Shown: positions 15,186 through 26,489, counted from the stretch's first letter. The stretch is DNA of 64,000 nt from Corynebacterium terpenotabidum Y-11 (GCF_000418365.1 NC_021663.1:1798001-1862000), one strand, 5' to 3'. A program made the numbers and translations. Notes: generated by a model not told the origin, from the letters alone.

Positions 15186-16242
15186 CGCCGTCCTTCATGA
15201 CGTAGTCCTTGCCCTCCTGGCGGACCTTGCCGTGGTTGCGCGCCTCGGCGACCGAGCCGTACTCGTCGAGGTCATCGAAACCGACAATCTCAGCCTTGAT
15301 GAACCCACGCTCGAAGTCGGTGTGGATCACACCGGCAGCCTGCGGAGCGGTCGCGCCCTGCGGGATCGTCCACGCGCGGGTCTCCTTCGGACCGGCAGTG
15401 AGGTAGGTCTGCAGACCCAGCGTCCCGAACCCGGCCTTGGCCAGGGTCGCCAGGCCTGGCTCGTCCTGTCCGACGGAGGCGAGCAGCTCCGCGGCCTCGT
15501 CATCATCGAGTTCCAGCAGTTCGGCCTCGGTCGCGGCGTCCAGGAAGACCGCCTCCGCCGGGGCCACGAGATCGCGCAGCTCCTGCTTCTTCGCGTCATC
15601 GGTGAGCACGCCCTCGTCGGAATTGAAGACGTAGAGGAAGGGCTTGGCGGACATCAGGTGCAGATCATGGATCGGCGCCAGGTCGATCTCCCCGCCCTTC
15701 GCGGCCGCCGACAGGGTGCGTCCGTCTTCGAGGATCTTCTGCGCAGCCTCGGCGACAACGGCTTCCTCAGCCTTCTCCTTATCCTTGCGTCCCTCCTTCT
15801 GCAGCCGCGGCAGCGCCTTCTCAATGGTCTGCAGGTCGGCGAGGATGAGCTCAGTCTCAATCACGGCGATATCGGACGCCGGGTCAACGCGACCGTCGAC
15901 GTGGATGACGTTCTCGTCGGAGAAAGCACGGACGACCTCACAGATCGCGTCCGCCTCGCGGATATTGGCGAGGAAGGCGTTACCCATGCCTTCGCCTTCG
16001 GACGCGCCCTTGACGATGCCGGCGATGTCCACGAAGGTCACGGTCGCCGGAAGGATCCGCTCGGAGCCGTAGATCTCGGCCAGCCGCTTCATCCGCGGGT
16101 CAGGGAGCTCCACCATCCCCTCATTCGGCTCGATGGTCGCGAAGGGGTAGTTCGCGGCGAGCACATCGTTACGGGTCAGGGCGTTGAACAGGGTCGACTT
16201 GCCAACATTGGGAAGTCCGACGATACCGAGGGTGAGAGTCAC
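15157..16242 (-). CDS. ychF: redox-regulated/ribosome-associated GTPase-ATPase YchF (OLA1)
   Basis: The P-loop is GLPNVGKST, with switch segments DIAGIVKGASEGEGMGN and a C-terminal TGS domain ending DVVEFRFNV. YchF-type enzymes are P-loop NTPases that hydrolyse ATP and bind ribosomes. GTG 16242 is chosen because it gives 361 residues, the usual length, and lies behind an AGGA; ATG 16251 is an alternative. The gene ends at the island border. The 3' end doubles as an integration site. Confidence 0.93.
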   Translation of the reverse strand: MTLTLGIVGLPNVGKSTLFNALTRNDVLAANYPFATIEPNEGMVELPDPRMKRLAEIYGSERILPATVTFVDIAGIVKGASEGEGMGNAFLANIREADAICEVVRAFSDENVIHVDGRVDPASDIAVIETELILADLQTIEKALPRLQKEGRKDKEKAEEAVVAEAAQKILEDGRTLSAAAKGGEIDLAPIHDLHLMSAKPFLYVFNSDEGVLTDDAKKQELRDLVAPAEAVFLDAATEAELLELDDDEAAELLASVGQDEPGLATLAKAGFGTLGLQTYLTAGPKETRAWTIPQGATAPQAAGVIHTDFERGFIKAEIVGFDDLDEYGSVAEARNHGKVRQEGKDYVMKDGDVVEFRFNV

Positions 16243-16396
16243 GGCGTCCATCCTAACTGCTGACCGACCCAGGAATCGCACGGGGACGCCACAGAGGCCG
16301 CCGGGTCTGCCAGCGGCCTCCCTCTTTCCTGCCGGTTGCCTGTGAGACTAGGGTGGACCCGAGAATTCCCGCGCCCCACCTCAGGAGGACCCACTT

Positions 16397-18046
16397 ATGT
16401 CCGCACCCGCTCACGGCACGGAGGAGAAGGTCACCCGCGACACATTCAATTCGCGGATGCTGTTCATTTTCGCGGCCATCGGATCTGCCGTCGGCCTCGG
16501 CAATATCTGGCGGTTCCCGTACGTCGCCTACGAATCCGGCGGCGGCGCCTTCCTTATCCCCTACCTATTCGCCCTGCTTACCGCGGGCATTCCGCTCCTG
16601 TGGCTGTTCTTCGGCCTCGGGCACCGTTTCCGTGGCTCCGCCCCGATGGTCTTCCGTCGGCTGCACCCGAAGGCTGAGATCATCGGTTGGCTCCAGACCG
16701 GCGTCGCCGGATTCATCGGCCTCTATTACGCCGTGGTCCTCGCCTGGGCCGGTCTCTACGTCCTCAAGTCCTTCACCAAGAGCTGGGGCGATGACCCGAC
16801 GACCTACTTCGCCTCGGACTTCCTCCAGGCGGACCGGGCCTCCGGCGACACCCTGTTCTCCGGACACATCGTCTGGCCGATCCTCATCGCCATGATCGTC
16901 GTCTGGGTCTTCACCATCCTCACCCTCATCTTCGACGTCTCTGCTGGCATCGGCCGGATGACCATGATCTTCATCCCCGTTCTCGTCATCCTGTTCTCCA
17001 TCATGGTGATCCGTGCCCTCTTCCTCGACGGCGCAGCCACCGGCCTCGACGCCCTGTTCTCCCCCGACTGGTCGGCACTGAAGGATTCCAGTGTGTGGAT
17101 CGCCGCCTACGGACAGATCTTCTTCTCGCTGTCCATCGGTTTCGGCATCATGATCACCTACGCCTCCTACCTCAAGCCGCGGACGAACCTCACCGCCAAC
17201 GGCCTGGTCACCGGTTTCGCGAACTCCGCCTTCGAAGTCCTCGCCGGCATCGGTGTCTTCGCCGCACTCGGGTTCATGGCCGTCCAGCAGAATGTCTCGG
17301 TCGACGAGGTCGCCTCCTCCGGCATCGGCCTATCCTTCATGGCCTTCCCCGCCATCATCAACGAGATGCCCGCCGGTGGACTGTTCGGCGTCCTCTTCTT
17401 CGCCAGCCTCTTCATTGCCGGTCTGACCTCCCTGATCTCGATTATCGAGGTCGTCATCTCCGCTGTCGCCGACAAACTCGGTATCGACCGTCGTCGGGGT
17501 GCCCTCTACGTGGGTATCCCGATGGCGGTCGTCTCCTGCCTGATCTTCTCCACCTCCACCGGCCTGATGGCGGTGGACATCGTCGACAAGTTCACGAACA
17601 ACCTCGGCATCGTCTTCTGCGCGATCCTCGCCACCGTCGTCCTTGCCTACGTGCTGCGTCGGACCGCGGAAATGCAGCGTCACCTCAACGCCGTCTCGAC
17701 CTTCCGGGTCGGTCCGGTCTGGAAGACCTGTGCCTTCGTCATCACCCCGGCCGTGCTGATCTACACCCTCAGCAAGGAGGTCTACAACCTCATTACCGAC
17801 GGTTACGAGGAGTACACCTCGGGCCAGGTGTTCACCTGGGGCTGGATGGTTCTCATCATCATCGCCGTCGCAGGCTTCTCGCTGACCTTCGTCTCATTCC
17901 AGAACAAAGCCGCCGTCCTGGACGGCGTTCCGGGGTCCGACTTCGGCGTCCCGGTCGGCACCCGGGACGCAGACGCCCCCAACCGTTTCCAGGTGGAGGC
18001 CGAGAAGGCCGCCGCCACCACCGACAAGGAAGGTGACCGCTCATGA
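16397..18046 (+). CDS. metP: MetP-type NSS-family sodium-dependent methionine/alanine importer
   Basis: This is a 549-residue, about 12-helix transporter of the neurotransmitter:sodium symporter family, with the signature SAVGLGNIWRFPYVAY in helix 1 and an unwound GFGIMITYASYL region in helix 6. The next gene overlaps its stop (ATGA at 18043-18046) and encodes a MetS-like small subunit. That pairing defines the corynebacterial MetPS system for methionine (and alanine) uptake. The C-terminal tail of about 45 residues is charged and cytoplasmic. AGGAGG lies upstream of ATG 16397. Confidence 0.85.
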   Translation: MSAPAHGTEEKVTRDTFNSRMLFIFAAIGSAVGLGNIWRFPYVAYESGGGAFLIPYLFALLTAGIPLLWLFFGLGHRFRGSAPMVFRRLHPKAEIIGWLQTGVAGFIGLYYAVVLAWAGLYVLKSFTKSWGDDPTTYFASDFLQADRASGDTLFSGHIVWPILIAMIVVWVFTILTLIFDVSAGIGRMTMIFIPVLVILFSIMVIRALFLDGAATGLDALFSPDWSALKDSSVWIAAYGQIFFSLSIGFGIMITYASYLKPRTNLTANGLVTGFANSAFEVLAGIGVFAALGFMAVQQNVSVDEVASSGIGLSFMAFPAIINEMPAGGLFGVLFFASLFIAGLTSLISIIEVVISAVADKLGIDRRRGALYVGIPMAVVSCLIFSTSTGLMAVDIVDKFTNNLGIVFCAILATVVLAYVLRRTAEMQRHLNAVSTFRVGPVWKTCAFVITPAVLIYTLSKEVYNLITDGYEEYTSGQVFTWGWMVLIIIAVAGFSLTFVSFQNKAAVLDGVPGSDFGVPVGTRDADAPNRFQVEAEKAAATTDKEGDRS

Positions 18047-18207
18047 GCGCCGGAGCCGTCTGCATGCTCGTCCTGTTTATCGTCGTCATCTGGGGAGGTC
18101 TCGTCTTCGCCGCGTTGAGCCTGCGGGGCAAGGTCGACGAGGAGTCCGGTGACCTCGGCACCCTGCCCGGCACGACCGACGCCGAGCTGATCATCCGGGG
18201 TCACTGA
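18043..18207 (+). CDS. metS: MetS-like small subunit of the NSS transporter
   Basis: This 54-residue protein has a single hydrophobic segment (GAVCMLVLFIVVIWGGLVFA) and a short acidic tail (KVDEESGDLG). The start ATG 18043 overlaps the metP stop. The size, topology and position match the MetS subunit that C. glutamicum needs for MetP activity. It ends with IIRGH before TGA 18205-18207. The assignment depends on context more than on sequence. Confidence 0.8.
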   Translation: MSAGAVCMLVLFIVVIWGGLVFAALSLRGKVDEESGDLGTLPGTTDAELIIRGH

Positions 18208-18245
18208 CCGGTTCTCACTGACACCGCCCTGTCCGGTCAGGCAGA

Positions 18246-19772
18246 ATGGTCCACGTGACCAGCGACAAGAATTCACCCCAGGAACCGGACGACGTGACAG
18301 CCCCGGACCGACCCGATTCCGGCGAGAGCGTCCAGGAGCGGGACTTCGCAGATTTCCTCATGGGGTCCGGGCCTCTCGCACCCGATGCTGCCGCGCCCCT
18401 GCCCGAGAAACAGGACCGGATCCTCAACAGGCCGGCGGACGCCGACGGCGTCCGCGAGCCCCTGCTCCTGCCCGACGTCAGTGAAGTGACTGGCGGGGAC
18501 GCCGACGAGAACGGCATCCCAGACCAGGAGGAGGAGATCCGCGACCGCGCCGAGGTCATCGGCACCTCGATGCGGTGGTTCTCCGGCTGGTGCCTGCGCT
18601 TCCTCGTCATCGCTGCGGCCACCTACGTGCTGTGGATCATCTCGGCGAAACTGTGGGTGGGCATCCTCCCGGTCATCCTGTCGATCATCGTCTGCACCGC
18701 ACTGTGGCCGCTGGTCAATCTCCTCCGCCGGTGGCACTTCCCCAATGCGCTGGCCGTTGTCACCGCCATGCTGGTGTTCTTCGGCGTCTTCGCCGGTATC
18801 ATCGCGGCGATCGCCCCGAGCGTGGTGGTCCAGTCCGCGGAACTTGTCGACAAGGGCACCGAAGGCGTCGAGCAGATTCAGGACTGGGTCGCGGGCCCCC
18901 CGCTGGAGCTGCAGAACGACCAGATCGACAACGCCATCGACCAGGCGACGAACTGGCTGCAGGAGCGTACCGACCAGATCACCCAGACCGCCGTCGCTGG
19001 CGTGTCCGCGGTCACCTCCGGCATCGTCACCCTCGTGGTCGTTCTCGTGCTGACCTTCTTCTTCCTCAAGGACGGCGAGAAGTTCCTGCCGATGATCCGT
19101 CGCACCAGCGGACGCCGCATCGGCTGGCACATCACCGAGGCACTGACCCGCTGCTGGAACACCCTCGGCGGATTCATCCGCACCCAGGCCGTGGTCAGCT
19201 TCATCGACTCCTTCTTCATCGGCCTCGGGCTGTTCATCCTGGGCGTCCCGTTGGCCGGCCCACTGGCGATCATCACCTTCTTCGCCGGGTTCATCCCGAT
19301 CGTCGGTGCCTTCACCGCCGGGGCTCTGGCCGTGCTGGTGGCACTGGTGGGCAATGACTTCACCACGGCGCTGATCGTGCTGCTCATCGTCCTGGCGGTC
19401 CAGCAGCTGGAAGGTAACGTCCTGTCTCCGATCCTGCAGTCCAGGGCGATGAACCTCCACCCGGTGCTCGTGCTGCTGTCCGTCACCGTGGGAAGCACCC
19501 TGTGGGGCATCATCGGCGCCTTCCTCGCCGTTCCGGTCACTGCGATGATCGCGGAGATCCTGCGGTACATCGGAGACCTCACGGATCTGTCGACCGGGGA
19601 GAAGAGAGCCTCCGACATCGCCTTCGCCACCGAAGCAGGGGCGGAAGGCGCCGAACACAATGAAGATGCCACCCGCCGCTGGCAGGCGTGGCGGTTGTCC
19701 CGGCGCACCGCAGCCAGCCACGGACACGACGGAGACCACGGGGACCACGGGGACCACGGACACAGCAATTGA
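18246..19772 (+). CDS. AI-2E family (PerM/UPF0118) membrane protein
   Basis: This 508-residue protein has an acidic N-terminal tail of about 95 residues, then paired helices (FLVIAAATYVLWIISAKLWV, LAVVTAMLVFFGVFAGIIAA). The characteristic C-terminal half follows (IRTQAVVSFIDSFFIGLGLF, PLAIITFFAGFIPIVGAFTA, LVGNDFTTALIVLLIVLAVQ and QLEGNVLSPILQSRAMNLHP). Family members form pentamers and have been linked to AI-2 or sodium/proton transport; the substrate here is unknown. The C-terminus is a run of HGD repeats (HGHDGDHGDHGDHGHSN) that could bind metal. The gene is conserved at this place near xseA in actinobacteria. Confidence 0.85.
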   Translation: MVHVTSDKNSPQEPDDVTAPDRPDSGESVQERDFADFLMGSGPLAPDAAAPLPEKQDRILNRPADADGVREPLLLPDVSEVTGGDADENGIPDQEEEIRDRAEVIGTSMRWFSGWCLRFLVIAAATYVLWIISAKLWVGILPVILSIIVCTALWPLVNLLRRWHFPNALAVVTAMLVFFGVFAGIIAAIAPSVVVQSAELVDKGTEGVEQIQDWVAGPPLELQNDQIDNAIDQATNWLQERTDQITQTAVAGVSAVTSGIVTLVVVLVLTFFFLKDGEKFLPMIRRTSGRRIGWHITEALTRCWNTLGGFIRTQAVVSFIDSFFIGLGLFILGVPLAGPLAIITFFAGFIPIVGAFTAGALAVLVALVGNDFTTALIVLLIVLAVQQLEGNVLSPILQSRAMNLHPVLVLLSVTVGSTLWGIIGAFLAVPVTAMIAEILRYIGDLTDLSTGEKRASDIAFATEAGAEGAEHNEDATRRWQAWRLSRRTAASHGHDGDHGDHGDHGHSN

Positions 19773-19824
19773 GTGCGCCTGCCCTCACGGCGGTGTGCCG
19801 GGGCGTCCTGTACCATGACTGCCC

Positions 19825-20607
19825 GTGACCACTGACGCCAATACACCGCACGACGTCCCTATGAACAGGTGGGGTTTCATTCCACCGTGGGCGCCGCTGC
19901 TCGTCATGGTGGCGGTCGTCTTCACCGGTGTCGTCCTCGGCGAGATCAGCGCTGTCTTCCTCTTCCTGTTCGTCATCACCTGCATCGTGTGCACAGCTCT
20001 GGTGGAACTCCGCGGTCTTTTCCTCACCGTCGTGATGATCCCGGTGTACTGGTTCTTCGGTATCGGGCTCATCGGCTATTTCGCGGACCCGGAGTCCTTC
20101 TCCGGAGCGAACCGACGGACCGCGACGATCACCGCCATCTACCCCGCGGTGGAGAACTACCTGTGGCTGCTCGCCGCCTTCTTCGTGAGCCTGCTCATCG
20201 CCCTGGTCCGGCAGCGTCTCGACGCCGCCGCCCGGGAACGGGCACGCCGCATCGCCCGGCAACGTCGCCGGCGTGCCGCGGCCGCCGACGAGGACAACCG
20301 TCGTGTCAACTCCCGGGTCCGCGACATCGAACGCACCGCAGACCGTCAACGTGAGCGCGACCGGGACCGGGAGCGTCAACGCAGCCAGGCGCGGGAGGCC
20401 GCGCCCAGCGGGACACAGGCAGACACTCCCCGCACCACCCCGCGGACGGTGGTCCGACCCCGTCAAACGCGTCCCGCGGAGCCGGAGGTACGCACCCGTT
20501 CCGCCGAGGAACTGCGCGCCGCCAGTGAGCGTCGTCGGGCGAGGGAGGAACAACGGACCAACCCCCGGCACCGGGTCATCGACGACCGCCCCCTCGATCT
20601 CGGCTAG
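19825..20607 (+). CDS. DUF6542 membrane protein with a basic C-terminal tail
   Basis: The N-terminal 110 residues hold about four membrane segments (WAPLLVMVAVVFTGVVLGEI, AVFLFLFVITCIVCTALVEL and others), as in DUF6542 proteins encoded next to xseA in corynebacteria. The remaining 150 residues are very rich in arginine and glutamate (RERDRDRERQRSQAREA) and look disordered or coiled. GTG/ATG alternatives exist near 19825. The role is unknown; a link to cell envelope or nucleoid is only speculation. Confidence 0.75.
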   Translation: MTTDANTPHDVPMNRWGFIPPWAPLLVMVAVVFTGVVLGEISAVFLFLFVITCIVCTALVELRGLFLTVVMIPVYWFFGIGLIGYFADPESFSGANRRTATITAIYPAVENYLWLLAAFFVSLLIALVRQRLDAAARERARRIARQRRRRAAAADEDNRRVNSRVRDIERTADRQRERDRDRERQRSQAREAAPSGTQADTPRTTPRTVVRPRQTRPAEPEVRTRSAEELRAASERRRAREEQRTNPRHRVIDDRPLDLG

Positions 20608-20676
20608 CTCCGGACCGGATCCTGCCGGGCCCCGTGCACAGTCACGGTCCCGGCAGGATCTCTACAATCGGTGGAC

Positions 20677-21996
20677 ATGTCAGCACCCGCCGGGTCCTCC
20701 GGCCCCACCAGCCCGGACAGTCCCTGGCCCGTCCACACCGTCAACGAGAAGGTCAAGGGCTGGATCGAACGCCTCGGGCATCTCTGGGTGGAGGGGCAGA
20801 TCACCCAGCTCAACATGAAACCGAACTGGAAGCTCTCCTACATCACCCTGCGGGATGTCTCCCAGGATCAGTCGGTCCCGTTGACCTGTTCAACCTCGAT
20901 GCTGCGCAGTCTGCCGGTGCCGGTGAAGAACGGCGACCGCGTCGTCGTCTACGGCAAGCCCGCCTACTACGCCGGCCGCGGCACGTTCTCCCTGTGGGTG
21001 TCACAGATCCGGCCGGTCGGGATCGGCGAAATGCTCGCCCGGATCGAACAGTTGAAGCGGGCACTGGCCGCCGAGGGGCTTTTCGACGAACGGCTCAAAC
21101 GCCCACTCCCCTTCCTTCCGCAGCGCATCGGACTGATCACTGGCCGGGAATCCGCCGCGGAGCGCGACGTCCTGTCCGTGGCCCGCGACCGGTGGGCCGC
21201 CGTGCAGTTCGAGGTGCGCAACACCGCAGTCCAGGGAGCGCAGGCGGTCCCGGAGATCCTCGCTGCCCTGGACCAGTTGGAGGCTGACCCCCGGATCGAT
21301 GTCATTATCATCGCCCGAGGTGGCGGATCGGTGGAGGATTTGCTGCAGTTCTCCGAGGAGGCACTGGCTCGCAAGGTCAGCTCGATGACGACGCCGGTCG
21401 TCTCGGCGATCGGCCACGAACCGGACAATCCGATCCTCGACAATGTCGCGGATCTGCGGGCGGCGACCCCCACCGACGCTGCCAAGCGCGTCGTCCCCGA
21501 CGTGGCAGCCGAGCTGTCGCGCATCGCCGAGCTCCGGAGCCGCGCCGCCGGCGCCCTGCGGTCCTGGGTGGCCGGTGAACAGCGCGGGCTGGCGTCAGTC
21601 CGGTCCCGTCCGGTACTCGCAGATCCGATGTTGCCGATCACCCAGCAGCGGCAGATCGTCGCGGACGCACGCTCCCGCAACGACCGCGCGCTCACCGTCC
21701 TCGTCCGGTCCGCTCGCCACCAGGTCGAGTCGCTGACGGCCCGGGTGAACGCCCTGGGCCCCTCACAGACCCTCAGACGGGGATACGCGGTGGTCCAGGT
21801 GGTCCCCCGCGACCACACCCCACCCCAAGTGGTCACCACCGTCGACGAGGTGACGCCGGGATCGCAACTGCGGATCCGCGTCCTCGACGGATCGGTGACC
21901 GCCGCCGCCATGGCCGTGGAGAAGTCCGCGGTCTCGACCCCTGACACCCCTGATACCCCTGACACCCCTGACACAAAGGAACCCGACAATGAGTGA
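20677..21996 (+). CDS. xseA: exodeoxyribonuclease VII large subunit
   Basis: The N-terminal OB-fold ([20 protein letters not shown]) is followed by the catalytic domain ([40 protein letters not shown] and [20 protein letters not shown]) and a helical C-terminal part that binds XseB. ATG 20677 is preferred over 20671. The last residues are TPD repeats coded by a 9-bp tandem repeat (21937-21972). XseA degrades single-stranded DNA with XseB, whose gene overlaps by eight bases. Confidence 0.93.
   Translation: MSAPAGSSGPTSPDSPWPVHTVNEKVKGWIERLGHLWVEGQITQLNMKPNWKLSYITLRDVSQDQSVPLTCSTSMLRSLPVPVKNGDRVVVYGKPAYYAGRGTFSLWVSQIRPVGIGEMLARIEQLKRALAAEGLFDERLKRPLPFLPQRIGLITGRESAAERDVLSVARDRWAAVQFEVRNTAVQGAQAVPEILAALDQLEADPRIDVIIIARGGGSVEDLLQFSEEALARKVSSMTTPVVSAIGHEPDNPILDNVADLRAATPTDAAKRVVPDVAAELSRIAELRSRAAGALRSWVAGEQRGLASVRSRPVLADPMLPITQQRQIVADARSRNDRALTVLVRSARHQVESLTARVNALGPSQTLRRGYAVVQVVPRDHTPPQVVTTVDEVTPGSQLRIRVLDGSVTAAAMAVEKSAVSTPDTPDTPDTPDTKEPDNE
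21937..21972 (+). repeat. four tandem 9-bp units in the 3' end of xseA
   Basis: The unit ACCCCTGA(C/T) is repeated four times and encodes Thr-Pro-Asp repeats at the XseA C-terminus, outside the conserved fold. Length change would be in frame. It is a candidate for strain-to-strain length variation. Confidence 0.75.
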
Positions 21997-22219
21997 CCAG
22001 ACTGCCCGGCAGACCTTCCGCCCGCTCGAAGAGCTCAGCTACGAGGCGGCCCGCGATGAACTCATCGAGGTCGTCAAGATCCTGGAGCTGGGCCAGATGA
22101 GCCTCGACGAGTCCCTGCACTACTGGGAACGGGGTGAGTCACTGGCCGCCTACTGCGAGACGTACCTCGACGGCGCGTCCCAGCGAGTGGAGGACGCGCT
22201 GGCGAAGCGGGAACAGTAG
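21989..22219 (+). CDS. xseB: exodeoxyribonuclease VII small subunit
   Basis: This 76-residue helical protein has the family core ([20 protein letters not shown], then [17 protein letters not shown]). It begins eight bases inside the end of xseA, so translation is coupled. It pairs with XseA to form the exonuclease VII holoenzyme. Confidence 0.92.
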   Translation: MSDQTARQTFRPLEELSYEAARDELIEVVKILELGQMSLDESLHYWERGESLAAYCETYLDGASQRVEDALAKREQ

Positions 22220-22238
22220 CCTTCCCAGGACGATCCCC

Positions 22239-22871
22239 TCAGGCCGTCGCGTCCGCCGCCTCCGTAGATGCTGCCGCAACCTCCAGCGGCTGGGCCTTCA
22301 CCGCCGCAGTCGCGAGCGTCTCGTACTGCGACCGCGTTGCGGTACCGGAAATCAGCAGCCGCACATCCCCCAGGTCCACCGCCCAAATCTCCTTCACGTC
22401 ATCACCGCTCCAGATCTGCCAGGTGACGTCCTCACCGGTGGAGGATTGTGCGGCAGGCACCACGAAGGTGTCCGTCTCCTCCCGGTACTCACCGTCCTCG
22501 TCGTCCACGGCGTCCTTCAACTCGGCGACCGTCTGCGTCAGCGCGAGGAAAACCTGCTCATCGATGACCCACCCGGCCTTAGACGACGGTTCATTGTCCA
22601 CCATGGTGCGGCGAACGGAGTTCGCCTGCCAGCTGTCGGACAGCTCCGGCAGCCGGATCGGGATCCCCAGACCGCGGGCGTCACTCTGCAGGATCGTCTC
22701 GATGTCCACCTCCTGCACCGGTCCGGAGCGCTCCGCCGGACCGGGGTTAAAGCTGCACAGGCCGGTGAACCCCACCGAGAAGAACACCACCACCAGGAGC
22801 ACTGCCAGTGAGATGACGATGTCGCGGGTACCGGTGAACATGCGTGGCTTCTCGAACTTCACGGCGATCAT
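22239..22871 (-). CDS. DUF4245 single-pass membrane protein
   Basis: From ATG 22871 the 210-residue protein has a cytoplasmic head, a membrane segment (ISLAVLLVVVFFSVGFTGL) and an outer domain with IRLPELSDSWQANSVRRTMV and WVIDEQVFLALTQT, as in DUF4245 proteins that lie divergently from glpX in actinobacteria. The function is unknown. The start at 22952 seen in the longer frame would add non-conserved residues. Confidence 0.8.
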   Translation of the reverse strand: MIAVKFEKPRMFTGTRDIVISLAVLLVVVFFSVGFTGLCSFNPGPAERSGPVQEVDIETILQSDARGLGIPIRLPELSDSWQANSVRRTMVDNEPSSKAGWVIDEQVFLALTQTVAELKDAVDDEDGEYREETDTFVVPAAQSSTGEDVTWQIWSGDDVKEIWAVDLGDVRLLISGTATRSQYETLATAAVKAQPLEVAAASTEAADATA

Positions 22872-22985
22872 TATGGCACGCGGGCCCCCGATCCCCCGCC
22901 CCGTGGCGTCAGAAAGGGGACGGACGTGGAACAATGGAAGTGTTGACAACAACCGGTATCCACCCGTTCAAGAAAGTTGGTAGCC

Positions 22986-24005
22986 ATGACGGCTCAGCCC
23001 ACTGCCCCCGTCGGTATCCCCCTGAAGGCCCCCGACCGTAACCTCGCCATGGAGCTTGTCCGTGTCACCGAGGCCGCGGCCCTGGCCTCCGGCAAGTGGG
23101 TCGGTCGCGGGATGAAGAACGAGGGGGACGGCGCCGCGGTCGACGCGATGCGCACCATGATCAACACCGTGCAGATGGACGGCGTCGTCGTCATCGGCGA
23201 GGGCGAGAAGGACGAAGCCCCCATGCTGTTCAACGGTGAGCATGTCGGCACCGGCGACGGCGCCTCTGTCGACATCGCTGTCGACCCGGTGGACGGCACC
23301 ACCCTGATGTCCCAGGGTCGGCCGAACGCCATCTCCGTGCTCGCCGCCGCCGAGCGTGGTGCGATGTACGACCCCTCCGCCGTGTTCTACATGCGCAAGA
23401 TCGCCACCGGCCCCGAGGCCGCCGGCGTCATCGACATCACCGCCCCCGCCGAGTACAACGTCAGGGCCGTCGCCAAGGCCAAGGGTATCGACACCTCCGA
23501 TGTCACCGTCATCGTGCTCGACCGCCCCCGCCACGATGAGCTCATCGCCGAGATCCGCGCTGCCGGTGCAAAGGTCCGCCTCATCGGTGACGGCGATGTC
23601 GCCGGTGCCGTCCACGCCGCCATGGAGTCCAGCTCCGTCGACCTCATGATGGGTACCGGTGGCACCCCTGAGGGCATCATCACCGCCTGCGCGATGAAGT
23701 GCATGGGCGGCGAGATCCAGGGCATCCTCGCCCCCAAGGACGACGCTGAGCGGCAGAAGGCCATCGACGCCGGCCTGGACCTGGACGCGGTGCTCACCAC
23801 CAACGACCTGGTGACGTCCGACAACTGCTACTTCGTCGCCACTGGCGTCACCAACGGCGACCTCCTGCACGGTGTCCGCTACCGCAAGTCCGGTGCGACC
23901 ACCACCTCCCTGGTCATGCGGTCCCGTTCCGGCACGGTCCGCCGCATCGAGGCTGTCCACCAGCTGCAGAAGCTGCAGGACTACTCCGTGCAGGACTACG
24001 TCTAG
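22986..24005 (+). CDS. glpX: class II fructose-1,6-bisphosphatase
   Basis: This protein of about 339 residues has the GlpX signatures [34 protein letters not shown] and [20 protein letters not shown]. It removes the 1-phosphate of fructose-1,6-bisphosphate in gluconeogenesis; GlpX is the main FBPase of Corynebacterium and Mycobacterium. ATG 22986 is chosen ([10 protein letters not shown]); TTG 22977 is in frame upstream. It is followed by a hairpin and fum. Confidence 0.95.
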   Translation: MTAQPTAPVGIPLKAPDRNLAMELVRVTEAAALASGKWVGRGMKNEGDGAAVDAMRTMINTVQMDGVVVIGEGEKDEAPMLFNGEHVGTGDGASVDIAVDPVDGTTLMSQGRPNAISVLAAAERGAMYDPSAVFYMRKIATGPEAAGVIDITAPAEYNVRAVAKAKGIDTSDVTVIVLDRPRHDELIAEIRAAGAKVRLIGDGDVAGAVHAAMESSSVDLMMGTGGTPEGIITACAMKCMGGEIQGILAPKDDAERQKAIDAGLDLDAVLTTNDLVTSDNCYFVATGVTNGDLLHGVRYRKSGATTTSLVMRSRSGTVRRIEAVHQLQKLQDYSVQDYV

Positions 24006-24011
24006 AAATAG

Positions 24012-24041
24012 GGTCACCTTACCCCTTATGCGGGGGTGACT
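24012..24041 (+). terminator. hairpin between glpX and fum
   Basis: GTCACC and CCCC on the 5' side pair with GGGG and GTGAC on the 3' side around a TTATGC loop. There is no U tract, so it is a weak terminator or a processing hairpin. Confidence 0.4.
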
Positions 24042-24112
24042 GGTGCGACCGTCACGACGGTGGGACACAATGGTCCCCGTCACATCATCAAGAAAAGGAC
24101 ATGGCAGGACAC

Positions 24113-25510
<1,398 letters not shown>

Positions 25511-25529
25511 TTTTTCCCGCGCCCGGTGA

Positions 25530-25572
25530 GGGGCGCACGGCAGGGAGACGCTTCCCGCCGTGCGCCCCTTTT
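25530..25572 (+). terminator. strong intrinsic terminator after fum
   Basis: GGGGCGCACGGC pairs perfectly with GCCGTGCGCCCC, with an inner GGGA/TCCC pair, and TTTT follows directly. Confidence 0.85.
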
Positions 25573-25622
25573 CCTGTCCGCCTCTGGTCACGTGCCGACG
25601 GCCCACCTGTACGGTGAATGCC

Positions 25623-26489
25623 ATGACGATCACCGCAGCCGCCGACGGCTCCGCACTCGGCAACCCCGGTCCCGCCGGGTGGGCCTGGTACATCGACGAC
25701 GACACCTGGCGGGCCGGGGGCTGGCCGCACGGCACGAACAACATGGGGGAGCTCAAGGCCGTCCTGGACCTGCTGGAGTCCACGGCGGACGCCGGGCTCG
25801 GTGCCGAGGAACTGCTGGTGCTCTGCGACTCGCAGTACGTCATCAACTCGGTGACGAAGTGGATGCCCGGCTGGAAGAAGAAGGGGTGGCGGAAGCGGGA
25901 TGGAAAGCCGGTCCTCAACGTGGAGCTGATGAAGGCCCTCGACGCCGCCCTGGAAGGACGCCAGGTCCGGTTCGAATGGGTGAAGGGGCACGCCGGTCAT
26001 CCACTGAATGAGGCAGCCGACCAGCGTGCCAACGCCGCAGCCACGGCATTCCAGAAGAAGCAGGCTCCCCCGGAGGGCCCGGGCCTGGGTGGCGAGGTCC
26101 CCACGTCAGTCCCGAACACCACCGATGTCCGGGATGACGGGACTGATGAGGTCACCGGCCGCGAACTCGCTCTGTGGTCGGACGCCGTCCGCGCCGATCA
26201 CCGGCTCGCCGACCAGCTGCTGCACCCGGAGCTGACGGAGATCACCACCACAGGAACTCTGCTGGACCGTGAAGCGGTGCTTGACTCACTGGTCCCTCTG
26301 GTCGGTTTCGACGCGGTCGACGAGGTCTGCGGTGCCGACATCACCGTCCAGCAGATTGCGCCGACTGTGATCCTCCTCACATACATCACCTCGGGGGCCG
26401 CCGGGACCACACACCGGTCCTCACTCTGGGTACGTGAGGGTGAACAGTGGACACTACGTCACCATCAGGCAACTCCCGTCCAGGGGTAA
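25623..26489 (+). CDS. rnhA: RNase HI fused to a C-terminal NTF2/DUF4440-like domain
   Basis: Residues 1-145 are RNase HI, with the four catalytic acids visible as D8 (AADGSALGNPG), E43 (NNMGELKAVL), D69 (LVLCDSQYVIN) and D133 (LNEAADQRAN) and the basic KWMPGWKKKGWRKRDG handle. After a linker, residues about 180-288 (ELALWSDAVRADHRLADQLL, then RSSLWVREGEQWTLRHHQAT) form a DUF4440/SnoaL-like fold. It cuts the RNA of RNA:DNA hybrids. The extra domain is the odd part. Its role is unknown. Confidence 0.88.
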   Translation: MTITAAADGSALGNPGPAGWAWYIDDDTWRAGGWPHGTNNMGELKAVLDLLESTADAGLGAEELLVLCDSQYVINSVTKWMPGWKKKGWRKRDGKPVLNVELMKALDAALEGRQVRFEWVKGHAGHPLNEAADQRANAAATAFQKKQAPPEGPGLGGEVPTSVPNTTDVRDDGTDEVTGRELALWSDAVRADHRLADQLLHPELTEITTTGTLLDREAVLDSLVPLVGFDAVDEVCGADITVQQIAPTVILLTYITSGAAGTTHRSSLWVREGEQWTLRHHQATPVQG

